Below, piece after piece: positions 33,763 to 41,741 of a stretch of DNA of 51,403 bases. The notes under the pieces were generated by a model. That model was not told the DNA's origin. It did not search any database and saw only the letters and a list, made by a program, of their open reading frames with translations. Source of the DNA: Aquiluna sp. GTDB lineage: Bacteria > Actinomycetota > Actinomycetes > Actinomycetales > Microbacteriaceae. The position numbers and the translations under genes are program-made. Location: positions 1 through 51,403 of the forward strand of contig JAOHCW010000007.1 of NCBI GenBank assembly GCA_028095925.1, in the 5' to 3' direction. How positions within the stretch are numbered: the stretch's first letter is position 1; every line of letters starts with the position of its first letter.

Positions 33763-34545
33763 CTAGTCGTCGTCATCATCATCGTCGTCGTCATCATCAT
33801 CGTCGTCGTCATCATCATCGTCGTCGTCATCATCGTGGTCATCGTCATCGTGGTCATAGTCGTAGTGATCATCGTCGTCGTCATCGTCGTCGTAACGATC
33901 GTCGTCGTAATGCTCCTCATCCTCGTCATCCTCAAAATAGGAGCCACCGCCCGGAGTTGGACTCGAGATATTGCCGGTTGTTGTGCCGGCGGTTGCACCG
34001 GCTCCCCAGTTGGTATTGCTGTCGCCAGCTACTGGAGTGGGGGACGAGGTATTTCCTGGTGCTGGAATCGAAGGGAGTTCAACTGCTTGTGCACTTTGTT
34101 CAGTTGGTGCCGGTTCTGACACTGCCGGTTCCTGTATATCGGTCTCCATAGGAGCAGGAGCACTACTCGCCTGTTGAACTTCCTGAGTGGTCTGAGTCGA
34201 TGGGGTTGCAAGTGAGGGAGCAGGTTCGTTTGTCAGCGTGGCTGATTCTGCAAATTGTTGAGTGTATTGGCCATCGCCTTCACCCTCAACGCCCTGCTGG
34301 GTGCTCGGCAAGGTTGGTGCGTCGGATGGCGCCATGCTCGCGTTTGCCGTTGCCGGAGCTGCTGCTGCTTCGAGTTGATTACCAAACGCATCTGTTTGGT
34401 CAGTGGCCTCCTGGCTTAGCGGCAGTAGGCCAGGCGCAGCTATGGCCGCTACCGAAGCCATTGAACCAATTGCAATTACAGCAGAACCGATTTTCGGTAA
34501 CAGCGATGGCCTGCGGTCATCGATCACATACTTCTTTTTAGACAT
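33763..34545 (-). CDS. Exported protein with a 23-residue poly-aspartate C-terminus
   Basis: A 260-residue protein of unknown family. A positively charged start (MSKKKYVIDDRRP) leads into one hydrophobic helix (about 18-42), probably a signal or anchor. Residues 45-195 are low-complexity Ala/Pro/Ser/Thr/Gln and probably span the cell wall. From about 197 the chain turns acidic (FEDDEDEEHYDDDRY, a run of eight Asp, HYDYDHDDDDH) and ends in 23 consecutive Asp. Such a tail could chelate Ca, Fe or other cations or bind cationic wall components. It is the first gene of an operon with apbE, tying it to the flavin electron-transfer locus. Confidence 0.8.
   Translation of the reverse strand: MSKKKYVIDDRRPSLLPKIGSAVIAIGSMASVAAIAAPGLLPLSQEATDQTDAFGNQLEAAAAPATANASMAPSDAPTLPSTQQGVEGEGDGQYTQQFAESATLTNEPAPSLATPSTQTTQEVQQASSAPAPMETDIQEPAVSEPAPTEQSAQAVELPSIPAPGNTSSPTPVAGDSNTNWGAGATAGTTTGNISSPTPGGGSYFEDDEDEEHYDDDRYDDDDDDDDHYDYDHDDDDHDDDDDDDDDDDDDDDDDDDDDDD
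33766..33834 (-). repeat. 18-bp tandem repeat encoding poly-Asp
   Basis: On the plus strand the unit is three GTC followed by three ATC, repeated 3.8 times without error. On the coding strand it alternates three GAT and three GAC codons, so all 23 codons give Asp. Such a tract is prone to slippage and length variation. Confidence 0.92.
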
Positions 34546-34626
34546 GATGCCTCCTACAAGGAACAGGCAACTACGCCAGCGTTAGACAGCGGTTAAACGA
34601 GTATTAGTAATTCTTAATCTCGCTCG

Positions 34627-36033
34627 CTAAGACCTCAGAGCTATTGCCAGCTCACGGAAGGATTCAACAAGCTTGTCCATATCGCTCTGCTTGTGAGCGA
34701 GCGACACTAGCCACTGCTCGTCAAGTCCCGGGGGGGTCAGCACACCGCGGTTCACACCCCAGAGCCAAGAGAGCTCTGCTACTTCAAAGTCAGTTGCCTT
34801 GAAATCTCGGTAGTTGCGAACCGGAGTCTCTGACCAAATCACTGCACCTTTGACTCCAAAGCCGATGGTGTGGGCGGGGAGCTCATATTTGGCAATAACA
34901 GCATCGAGCTTCTTTAGAGTCTCTATGTTTATCGCCTCTGCCTTTGAAACAGCAGCCTCGCTGGCAACCTCATCAACTGCGATGGCCGCTGCCATCACAA
35001 GTGGGTTTCCGTTGTAGGTGCCGAAGTGTGCCATGCGGCCATCAACGACGGCGTCCATGTATTTCTGCTTGCCACCAAACGCCGCCAGCGGGAAGCCGCC
35101 ACCAATGCTCTTGGCAAGACAAATAATGTCTGGCTCAACACCGAGCTTCTTAGCAGCTCCAGCAACCCCAGCGGTTAAGCCGGTCTTAACCTCATCAAAA
35201 ATCAGAGCAATGCCGTACTTGTCGCAAAGCTCGCGAACACCCTTGAGATAACCCGCATCGGGCATGATGATCGAAAGGTTCTCGACCACAGGCTCAACCA
35301 CGAAGCAGGCAATGCGGTCGCCGTGCTCAATGAAGATCTCCTGCAGTCTCTCGAGGTTGTTATAGGGAACCGTGAAGACCTCACCAGGCTCAACATCAAA
35401 TGGCACCTGAGGTGTCGGAGCATGGGCATCGCCAATCTCATCGAGAGCCGGCTTTACAGAAACCTGCAGCGGGTCGTAACCACCGTGGTAGCCGCCCTCG
35501 ACCTTAACGATTGCCTTTTTGCCGGTAACTGCCCTGGCGGTTCTGATTGCATACATGGTCGATTCGGTACCGGAGTTAGTAAACCTGATCATGTCTAGGC
35601 CAAAGCGCTTTTTGAACCTCTCGGCAGCCTCGGTCGCGATAGGGGCAGGGGTTACAAACAGGGTTCCAACGCTCTTCATGGCTTTCTTGGCAGCACGAAT
35701 TACCTTGGGGTGTAGGTGACCTACGAGCATCGCCCCAAAACCCATGGAGAGATCTAGGAGCTTCCTGCCATCGACATCTTGCACATAAGCGCCCTTAGCG
35801 GAGACGATGGAGATGGGATAGGGGTCCCAGTGCTGGAAGCTTGATGTCACACCAAGTGGCAGTACCTTCTTTGCCTGTGCATTGTGACTGCCCGAACCTG
35901 AAGTTGTGCTTTCGAATCTCTCCCATTCGCTGGCCAGTAATTTCTCTACCTTGGCTCTGTCGATTGGCTTTGAGGACGCTGGGACATTTCTCCAGCCCGC
36001 AGGATCATGTTGCAGATTAATCTCTGTTTTCAC
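34627..36033 (-). CDS. Class III PLP aminotransferase (glutamate-1-semialdehyde aminomutase-like)
   Basis: A 468-residue fold-type I enzyme. Markers are VDGRKLLDLSMGFGAMLVGH, RFTNSGTESTMYAIRTAR (cofactor phosphate binding), GGYHGGYD, LIFDEVKTGL and the PLP lysine in CLAKSIGGGFPLAAFGG (about residue 306). It is closest in look to HemL-like aminotransferases but lacks nearby haem genes and has a longer N-terminus, so I do not call it hemL. Substrate unknown; it appears to be a single-gene unit. Confidence 0.85.
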   Translation of the reverse strand: MKTEINLQHDPAGWRNVPASSKPIDRAKVEKLLASEWERFESTTSGSGSHNAQAKKVLPLGVTSSFQHWDPYPISIVSAKGAYVQDVDGRKLLDLSMGFGAMLVGHLHPKVIRAAKKAMKSVGTLFVTPAPIATEAAERFKKRFGLDMIRFTNSGTESTMYAIRTARAVTGKKAIVKVEGGYHGGYDPLQVSVKPALDEIGDAHAPTPQVPFDVEPGEVFTVPYNNLERLQEIFIEHGDRIACFVVEPVVENLSIIMPDAGYLKGVRELCDKYGIALIFDEVKTGLTAGVAGAAKKLGVEPDIICLAKSIGGGFPLAAFGGKQKYMDAVVDGRMAHFGTYNGNPLVMAAAIAVDEVASEAAVSKAEAINIETLKKLDAVIAKYELPAHTIGFGVKGAVIWSETPVRNYRDFKATDFEVAELSWLWGVNRGVLTPPGLDEQWLVSLAHKQSDMDKLVESFRELAIALRS

Positions 36034-36148
36034 TTTGTACTCCTTTGTCCTGCCATTGTCACCTAAGCGGAGCTTTATAGCGAACTTAGAAGCCTATTTA
36101 GACTAAATCAGTTGCAAAACTACGGCTTTTCTTCGAAATCAATGGTTT

Positions 36149-36634
36149 TTAGTCAAACCACTCGGTCGGAGGTCCAAGGAAAAGTAGGAACACAAAGATA
36201 GCCGGCAATGCAACGGCGATGACCAAAACCAGCACCACCGGCCGTGCGATAAACCACCTAAAAAGCCGGTCAATAAAGCCCTGATCTCTTGGATCATCGC
36301 TGGTCTCAGTTCTCCAGCCTCCCTCGAGAGCGTTTTGCTTGCCTAGCCTGCGATCAAAGGGGACGGTTGCGAAGGGAACTATTGCAAGGGCGACTGCACC
36401 GGCGATTCTGCCTATGGCCCAACGCTGGTTCAGCCCCACCAACACCGCAACAACGCAGTAGCTGAGGAACGTTGCTCCGTGGATACTTCCTGCCACAGTG
36501 ACTGCATGGGGAACTAGATCCCCTAGTGCTCTGGAGATTAGTGCTGAGATCAAAAGGCCCCAGGTTATAGCCTCACCGGTAGCAAAGAATTTGTAGATAG
36601 ATTTTGGGCTGTTTTTCAATGTGGCTCCTATCAA
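36149..36634 (-). CDS. DUF3817 membrane protein
   Basis: A 161-residue protein with a DUF3817-like core: KFFATGEAITWGLLISALI, then GSIHGATFLSYCVVAVLVG, three to four helices, a cytosolic loop with basic and acidic residues, and a final helix near 130-155. Function unknown. Its start is 35 bases from that of the divergent transporter, so the promoters overlap. Confidence 0.78.
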   Translation of the reverse strand: MIGATLKNSPKSIYKFFATGEAITWGLLISALISRALGDLVPHAVTVAGSIHGATFLSYCVVAVLVGLNQRWAIGRIAGAVALAIVPFATVPFDRRLGKQNALEGGWRTETSDDPRDQGFIDRLFRWFIARPVVLVLVIAVALPAIFVFLLFLGPPTEWFD

Positions 36635-36655
36635 GCCAAGCCTAAGTCACTGGCC

Positions 36656-36668
36656 TAGGCTCCTTGAT
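36656..36668 (+). promoter_or_regulatory. Probable -10 element for a leaderless transporter mRNA
   Basis: TAGGCT stands seven bases before the GTG at 36669, with no Shine-Dalgarno. This matches the TANNNT-N7-start pattern seen before ponA and glpX. Confidence 0.5.
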
Positions 36669-37586
36669 GTGAGTAACGCTTCAAGCAAGGCAATTGCTAT
36701 CGCAATCTCGGTCATTGCTGGCGGTTTCATGGCCGTTCAGGCCAGGGTCAATTCGGGTCTTGGAGTCGCGCTCGAAAATGGCATTCTTGCTGCTCTAATT
36801 TCGTTTTCTTCAGGGCTAGTGATCATTGGGGTAATCGTCGCCATATCAAAGCGTGACCGAGCCAAGCTCCGGGCTTTCACTCGCCGTATCGGCAGGGACT
36901 TTCCGCTTTGGGGGCTCGCTGGTGGACTGCTTGGTGGTCTGTTTGTCATCACCCAGGGCACTGTGGCCGGGGTCATAGGCATCTCGCTTTTCGCGGTATC
37001 AGTAGTCACAGGCCAGGCGCTTGCAGCTCTCACAATTGACGGTCGGGGTCTTCTTGGAATGACAAGGCGTCCCCTTGGTCTCCTAAGGATTCTTGGGACG
37101 GCGCTGGCAATCGCCGGGCTGATTGTCACCGGGGACTTTGCCAACTACAGCTTTCAAACAATCTCTCTGCTGCCCTTTTTGGCCGGTATCGGTATTGGCT
37201 TCCAGCAGGCATTAAATGGCAGCCTGGGCAGGCAGACCGAATCAGCGGTGGTGGCGACGCTAATCAACTTCGTCTTAGGTACTTCCCTGATTGCAATCGC
37301 GCTCCTGGTCACCAACGGTGGCTTCCAATTCTCCGGAGAGCTTCCCACCGAGCCGGTTCTCTATATCGGAGGACTTGTGGGGGTCGTGTTTATCTTTGTT
37401 CAGGTCGTCCTGGTGCCAAAGATCGGCACCCTGGCCATGGGAGTGTCTCTCCTGGTGGGTCAGCTAATTAGCTCACTGCTCTTGGACCTAGTCGCACCAA
37501 TCTCATCAAGAGAAGTCACTGGCTACACCCTCGCAGGAGTGCTGCTCGCTCTTGTGGGTGCAACCCTGGTGGCACAAAGACGCTAG
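36669..37586 (+). CDS. YdcZ/DUF606-type DMT transporter
   Basis: An integral membrane protein of about 305 residues with ten helices in two repeated halves. IAGGFMAVQARVNSGLGVAL opens repeat one and GIGIGFQQALNGSLGRQ repeat two, the tandem fusion of two DUF606 units. An ATG exists at 36621 but lies inside the divergent DUF3817 gene; GTG at 36669 fits better. Substrate unknown. It converges on the winged-helix regulator with a 4-bp overlap. Confidence 0.85.
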   Translation: MSNASSKAIAIAISVIAGGFMAVQARVNSGLGVALENGILAALISFSSGLVIIGVIVAISKRDRAKLRAFTRRIGRDFPLWGLAGGLLGGLFVITQGTVAGVIGISLFAVSVVTGQALAALTIDGRGLLGMTRRPLGLLRILGTALAIAGLIVTGDFANYSFQTISLLPFLAGIGIGFQQALNGSLGRQTESAVVATLINFVLGTSLIAIALLVTNGGFQFSGELPTEPVLYIGGLVGVVFIFVQVVLVPKIGTLAMGVSLLVGQLISSLLLDLVAPISSREVTGYTLAGVLLALVGATLVAQRR

Positions 37587-38176
37587 AGCTTCTCAATCAA
37601 GACATCAGGGTGGGCATCAAAGCGGTAGCCCTGTCCACGAGCGGTCCTGACGATGTCCTCATAGAGCCCAAGCTTCGAGCGCAGCCTGCGAACGTGAACG
37701 TCGATGGTCCTGAAGTTTGGGGTTGCCTCTCCGCAGCGCTCGGAGATTGAGGCGATGGTCTCCCTCGTCACAGTTTGACCCTCGTTCTCGATCAGCAGTG
37801 CCAAAAGTTCATACTCCTTGCAGGTGAGTGGTGCGTGGCTGCCGTCAACGAAGACCTTCTTGCGGCCCAGGTCCACAACTACTCCCTTTGCTGCCTCAAC
37901 TTCGTCGGGCTGTGGCTTAGCCGCACGAACCGCTCTTGGCTCCCCCAGCGCTAGCCGAGTGATGTCCAGGGGCCTACCGGATGATTCCTCTGGGGCGATC
38001 GCGAGCGCCGCATAGGTTTCATTGGCCGATGTTGGAACTAGCTCGGAGAGCTTGGCTTTCAAAGCCGATGCAATCTCGGCGAGGCTATGGCCTGCGGCCT
38101 CTGCCTGCTGCTCTGTGATGCCTACGTATAGAGCGAAGCCCTTGGCCTCGGTCTGCTTCTTTAGTGCTGTTGTCAT
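37583..38176 (-). CDS. Winged-helix regulator without a receiver domain
   Basis: A 197-residue regulator. The C-terminal OmpR/PhoB DNA-binding domain (about 105-190) reads CKEYELLALLIENEGQTVTRETIA, NFRTIDVHVRRLRSKLG and VRTARGQGYRF. The N-terminal 90 residues (FALYVGITEQQAEAAGHSLAEIASALKAKLSEL) are not a phosphoacceptor receiver; they may bind a ligand or dimerise. The ATG at 38176 has AAGGA nine bases upstream and is preferred over one at 38215. A long leader with a Met/Cys-rich peptide precedes it. Confidence 0.85.
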   Translation of the reverse strand: MTTALKKQTEAKGFALYVGITEQQAEAAGHSLAEIASALKAKLSELVPTSANETYAALAIAPEESSGRPLDITRLALGEPRAVRAAKPQPDEVEAAKGVVVDLGRKKVFVDGSHAPLTCKEYELLALLIENEGQTVTRETIASISERCGEATPNFRTIDVHVRRLRSKLGLYEDIVRTARGQGYRFDAHPDVLIEKL

Positions 38177-38274
38177 TTTTATGAGTCCTTTGTGAGTGCA
38201 TGAAATTAGGTGCACGAATCACGTGCGTTTGTTGGGGTGCTGGTGCCTAATTGCTAATCAGTAAGCAAGGTTGA

Positions 38275-38310
38275 TTAGCGGCACATGCGCATGCACATGC
38301 ACATTGCCAT
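38275..38310 (-). CDS. Candidate Met/Cys-rich leader peptide (MAMCMCMRMCR)
   Basis: A 12-codon frame with ATG at 38310 and TAA at 38275 gives MAMCMCMRMCR: five Met and three Cys out of eleven. It lies about 100 bases upstream of the winged-helix regulator on the same strand. No good Shine-Dalgarno is present. Actinobacteria are known to use Cys-rich upstream peptides for cysteine-responsive attenuation, so a role is possible, but the sequence is also a simple alternating purine-pyrimidine tract and may not be translated. Confidence 0.35.
   Translation of the reverse strand: MAMCMCMRMCR
38281..38304. repeat. 24-bp alternating purine-pyrimidine tract
   Basis: Every step alternates purine and pyrimidine (GC, AC, AT, GC and so on) over 24 bases, made from repeated GCACAT/GCGCAT units. 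Such tracts can adopt Z-DNA under negative supercoiling. It coincides with the candidate leader peptide. Confidence 0.75.
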
Positions 38311-38428
38311 CGAGCAGGAGAAGCTAGCGCCAGTGGCGCCTGTCTCAACCGATCGACTACTCATTGGGATAAATAATGGGCCAGATAGGCCGCCTGTGTC
38401 AAGTTCTTACGCTTTGTTACGGCAGGTC

Positions 38429-39241
38429 TTAGACCCTAGCGAGAAGCCACTCAAAGATGTCCTCTTCGACCTCGCTCTTGCACAGGTCGTTGAGAAGCTC
38501 GTGGTGGCCACCCGGGTAGATCTTGAGCTCTTTGTCAGGACTTGCGATCGCCTGGTGCAGCCCCATGGAATTTAGGTGTGAGGTGGAGGTGTCCTTGTTG
38601 CCGTGGATGATTAGCGTTGGCGCCTTCCAGTTCGCAGCGGCTGCCCAGACCTGATCCGAAACCTCAAGGACAGTCTTCGCAACTAGGTTCTTAGCCTTGC
38701 CCTCAAAGAAAAGCTCGTCTTTCTGCACCGCTGCCAAAAAGGCCTTGTCTCGCGATAGTGCCTCGATACCTGGCCGAGGAAGAGGCATGGGAGCCGAGGG
38801 GGCCAATCGAGTTGAAACCATGGCGAGTAGTCGCTCCCAACGTTTTGATGGCGTCTGCATTGCTGCCGAACTAATTACAGCAGCCGAAATGTTGCCTCGT
38901 TCTCTAACAATGCTGGCTGCGGTTATCAAACCACCAAGAGAGTGTCCGTAAAGAACTGTTGGTAGCCCGACCGGAAGCCTAGAACGCGCTTGCAGGTGCA
39001 GGGCAACGCCCTGATTGACGTCAACGAGTCCGCGCTCACCGGCAGTCCTGCCGTGCCCTGGAAGATCAAAGGCGTATACATCTATGCCCTGTTGGTTGAG
39101 CTTGGGGATTAGTTCGCTGTAGTAGGTGAGATAACGCTCGGAGTATTCGCCAAGACCGTGCATCAAAAGAAGTTGTGCTCTCGGGCTAGCCGACTTCCAG
39201 GTGAAAGCCGCTACCGGAGCACCAATGTCCCATGTAGCCAT
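38429..39241 (-). CDS. Alpha/beta hydrolase (monoacylglycerol lipase-like)
   Basis: A 270-residue serine hydrolase. LLLMHGLGEYSERYLTY is the oxyanion region, LYGHSLGG holds the nucleophile Ser101, HGNKDTSTS the acid and YPGGHHELLND the histidine. FDLPGHGRTAGERG matches the monoacylglycerol lipase/lysophospholipase (Hydrolase_4) subgroup. No signal peptide. The exact ester substrate is not readable. Confidence 0.87.
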   Translation of the reverse strand: MATWDIGAPVAAFTWKSASPRAQLLLMHGLGEYSERYLTYYSELIPKLNQQGIDVYAFDLPGHGRTAGERGLVDVNQGVALHLQARSRLPVGLPTVLYGHSLGGLITAASIVRERGNISAAVISSAAMQTPSKRWERLLAMVSTRLAPSAPMPLPRPGIEALSRDKAFLAAVQKDELFFEGKAKNLVAKTVLEVSDQVWAAAANWKAPTLIIHGNKDTSTSHLNSMGLHQAIASPDKELKIYPGGHHELLNDLCKSEVEEDIFEWLLARV

Positions 39242-39403
39242 GGGATAAGGCTAGAGGAGCAAAAGTGATTAGGTCAGCAGAGCTCGCGGAGAGGCCTAAG
39301 TCTGCCTTGTTTCAAAGTCAAGCAGAGCTTAGGTGGGCTAACCTAGTAACTACTCCAACGCCCGGCGAAGCGCGCGTCACATCTTTACCTAAGGAACAAG
39401 CCA

Positions 39404-40840
39404 ATGACTGAAAAGGCAAATATCGGTGTCGTCGGGCTCGCGGTAATGGGTTCTAACCTGGCTCGCAACCTAGCCTCGCGTGAGGGTAACCGTGTCGCTA
39501 TCTACAACCGCAGTGTTGAGAAGACTAACCAGCTGACCGCTGATCACCCGGAAGCAAACTTCATCGCCAGCGAAAGCATCGACGACTTCGTTGCTTCGCT
39601 CTCAAAGCCAAGAACGGCAATCATCATGGTCCAGGCGGGTACCGGCACCGACGCCGTCATTAGCCAGCTGACCGAGCGCTTTGAAAAGGGCGACATCATT
39701 GTTGATGGTGGTAACGCCCTCTACACCGACACAATCCGCAGGGAAAAAGAAGTTTCCGCGAAGGGCATCCACTTCGTTGGTGCCGGGATCTCAGGTGGTG
39801 AGGAGGGTGCTCTCAAAGGCCCTTCGATCATGCCTGGTGGCACAAAAGCGGCATATGCGAGCCTCGGCCCAATTTTGGAGACCATCGCAGCTGTCGCTGA
39901 GGGCGAGCCTTGCGTAACTCACATCGGCTCCGATGGAGCTGGGCACTTTGTGAAGATGATTCACAACGGCATCGAGTATGCCGACATGCAGCTAATCGCC
40001 GAGGCCTACGACATGCTGCGCCAGGCCGGAGGCTTCAGTCCAGATGAAATCGCTGACATCTTCAGCGAGTGGAACAAGGGCGAACTTGAAAGCTACCTAA
40101 TCGAGATCACCGCAGAGGTTCTAAGGCAAAAAGACTCAAAGACCGGTGAGCCGCTTGTGGATGTCATCCTTGATGCCGCGGGCAGCAAGGGCACAGGGGT
40201 CTGGACAGTTCAAACTGCACTTGACCTAGGAGCCCCGGTCTCCGGTATTGCTGAGGCTGTGTTCGCTCGCTCACTCTCCGCTCAGCACGCCCAGCGCGCA
40301 GGTAAGCCAGAGCTTCCAGCCGCTAACCAGGTTTGGGCGGTCGAAGACAAGCCGGCTTTTGTTGAGGCTGTCCGCAGAGCTCTCTATGCCTCCAAGATCA
40401 TTGCCTACGCCCAGGGCTTCGATGCCATTAGGGCGGGCGCAAAGGAATTCAACTGGGAGATTAATCTCGGCGAGGTTGCCAAGATTTGGCGTGGCGGTTG
40501 CATAATCCGTGCTCAGTTCCTGAACCGAATCACCGATGCCTATCGCAAGGACGAAAAACTACTTTCCCTGCTTTTCGATGATTACTTTGTTGCCGCCATT
40601 GCCGGAACCATAGCTTCTTGGCGCGAGATCGTGGCGATGGCTGCACTGACAGGTGTGCCCTCCCCCGCATTTGCCTCATCGTTGAGCTACTACGACGGCC
40701 TGCGTGCAAAACGCCTACCGGCTGCTCTGGTCCAGGGCCAAAGAGACTTCTTCGGTGCTCACACCTACAAGCGCATCGACGCGGAGGGCAGCTACCACAC
40801 CCTTTGGTCCGGGGACCGTTCTGAGATAAAGACCGACTAA
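39404..40840 (+). CDS. gnd: 6-phosphogluconate dehydrogenase, decarboxylating
   Basis: Oxidative pentose phosphate enzyme giving NADPH and ribulose-5-phosphate. The 478-residue protein has GVVGLAVMGSNLARNLASRE (dinucleotide fold), VGAGISGGEEGALKGPSIMPGG, and the active-site helix HFVKMIHNGIEYADMQLIAEAY, followed by RGGCIIRAQFL. This is the long homodimeric form. AAGGAA lies upstream of the ATG. The C-terminal tail TLWSGDRSEIKTD is intact. Confidence 0.97.
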   Translation: MTEKANIGVVGLAVMGSNLARNLASREGNRVAIYNRSVEKTNQLTADHPEANFIASESIDDFVASLSKPRTAIIMVQAGTGTDAVISQLTERFEKGDIIVDGGNALYTDTIRREKEVSAKGIHFVGAGISGGEEGALKGPSIMPGGTKAAYASLGPILETIAAVAEGEPCVTHIGSDGAGHFVKMIHNGIEYADMQLIAEAYDMLRQAGGFSPDEIADIFSEWNKGELESYLIEITAEVLRQKDSKTGEPLVDVILDAAGSKGTGVWTVQTALDLGAPVSGIAEAVFARSLSAQHAQRAGKPELPAANQVWAVEDKPAFVEAVRRALYASKIIAYAQGFDAIRAGAKEFNWEINLGEVAKIWRGGCIIRAQFLNRITDAYRKDEKLLSLLFDDYFVAAIAGTIASWREIVAMAALTGVPSPAFASSLSYYDGLRAKRLPAALVQGQRDFFGAHTYKRIDAEGSYHTLWSGDRSEIKTD

Positions 40841-40841
40841 C

Positions 40842-41741
40842 TTGCTGAGCCACTGGGTATTCAAGTTCATCCCGATGGCCCTGATATGGGGCTCGAGCTT
40901 TTTCTTCATCGAGCTCTCGCTCGAGCTAACAACTGCCCTTGGCGTTGCCTTTTGGAGAACCGCGCTAGGCGCTGCCGCAATGCTGGCAATCGGCTTCGCC
41001 CTAAAGATTTCGCTGCCTTCGAAGCTGAAGCAGTGGGGTCACTTGTGGGTGGCTGGTTTTTTGATGTCGGCATTTCCCTTCACGATGTATGCATTTGCCC
41101 AGCAATTCACCACAAGCATCCTGGCCGCGATTCTCAATGCCACTACCCCCATATTCACGCTGCTTGCGATACTCACGCTCTTTAGGGGCCAGAGGCAATC
41201 CTCAACCGCAATCGTTGGTCTCCTGGTCGGCCTGGTTGGGGTTGGCATAACGCTGGGTGTCTGGCAGGGCTTTGGTGAAAATGACCAGCTGGCAATTCTG
41301 GCTCTAGTGATGGCAAGTATCTCCTACGGAATCGGAACTCCATACATCAGGCGGCACATCACCCCCATGGAATTGCCGCCAACCTCTACCGCCGCAGTAC
41401 AGGTTTTGACCAGCGCCATCACGCTGCTGCCTTTTTACGTTCTCACCGGACCGCTATTTGTCGCCCAACCTAAGGTGGAAACGGTTGGGGCTCTTTTGCT
41501 GCTGGGAGTATTCGGTAGCGGCGTCGCCTACTGGCTCTTTCACCAGATTGTGGCTCAGGCTGGAAGTGCGGTGGCTGCCACCGTCACCTACACGAACCCC
41601 GTGATTGCAACCTTCTGGGGGGTTCTCCTGCTAGGAGAGACTCTTCATTGGTATGAGCCGGTTGGCGCCATTCTGGTTATTACCGGCGCCTACCTGGCTC
41701 AGGGCAGAAGGCTAAAGCTCTTCCGAATCAGAGAAGGCTAG
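40842..41741 (+). CDS. EamA-family (DMT) transporter
   Basis: A ten-helix transporter of 299 residues made of two EamA halves: FIPMALIWGSSFFFIELSLE opens the first, ASISYGIGTPYIRRHI the second, and ATFWGVLLLGETLHWYEPVG ends it. TTG start one base after the gnd stop, so it is probably expressed from the gnd message; an ATG twelve codons in is an alternative. Substrate unknown. The last 30 bases overlap the convergent GNAT gene. Confidence 0.85.
   Translation: MLSHWVFKFIPMALIWGSSFFFIELSLELTTALGVAFWRTALGAAAMLAIGFALKISLPSKLKQWGHLWVAGFLMSAFPFTMYAFAQQFTTSILAAILNATTPIFTLLAILTLFRGQRQSSTAIVGLLVGLVGVGITLGVWQGFGENDQLAILALVMASISYGIGTPYIRRHITPMELPPTSTAAVQVLTSAITLLPFYVLTGPLFVAQPKVETVGALLLLGVFGSGVAYWLFHQIVAQAGSAVAATVTYTNPVIATFWGVLLLGETLHWYEPVGAILVITGAYLAQGRRLKLFRIREG

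Larger units (their letters stand above)
38177..38428 (-). promoter_or_regulatory. Leader region of the winged-helix regulator
   Basis: About 250 bases without a normal gene. It holds an 11-residue Met/Cys-rich reading frame (38275-38310), a CTAATCA/TGATTAG inverted repeat just after it (38254-38278) and a GCACG/CGTGC hairpin (38212-38226) close to the regulator start. The order peptide, hairpin, gene resembles an attenuator or translational-coupling leader. Confidence 0.45.

Noticed and set aside
33766..33834. CRISPR-like or regulatory repeat array
   Set aside because: The repeats are contiguous without spacers, in frame and encode poly-Asp, so they are a coding microsatellite.
33835..34119. 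Plus-strand Val/Ile-rich open frame opposite the acidic tail
   Set aside because: It is the complement of GAT/GAC codons and reads as a monotonous Val/Ile run; the minus-strand gene has a signal helix, sensible composition and operon spacing with apbE.
34627..36033. hemL (glutamate-1-semialdehyde aminomutase)
   Set aside because: The class III fold is clear, but there are no haem genes nearby and the N-terminal region differs; the specific name would be a guess.
38285..38575. A 96-residue plus-strand frame starting MRMHMHIAIEQ
   Set aside because: It begins in the alternating purine-pyrimidine tract and overlaps the 3' end of the hydrolase gene antisense; no family resemblance.
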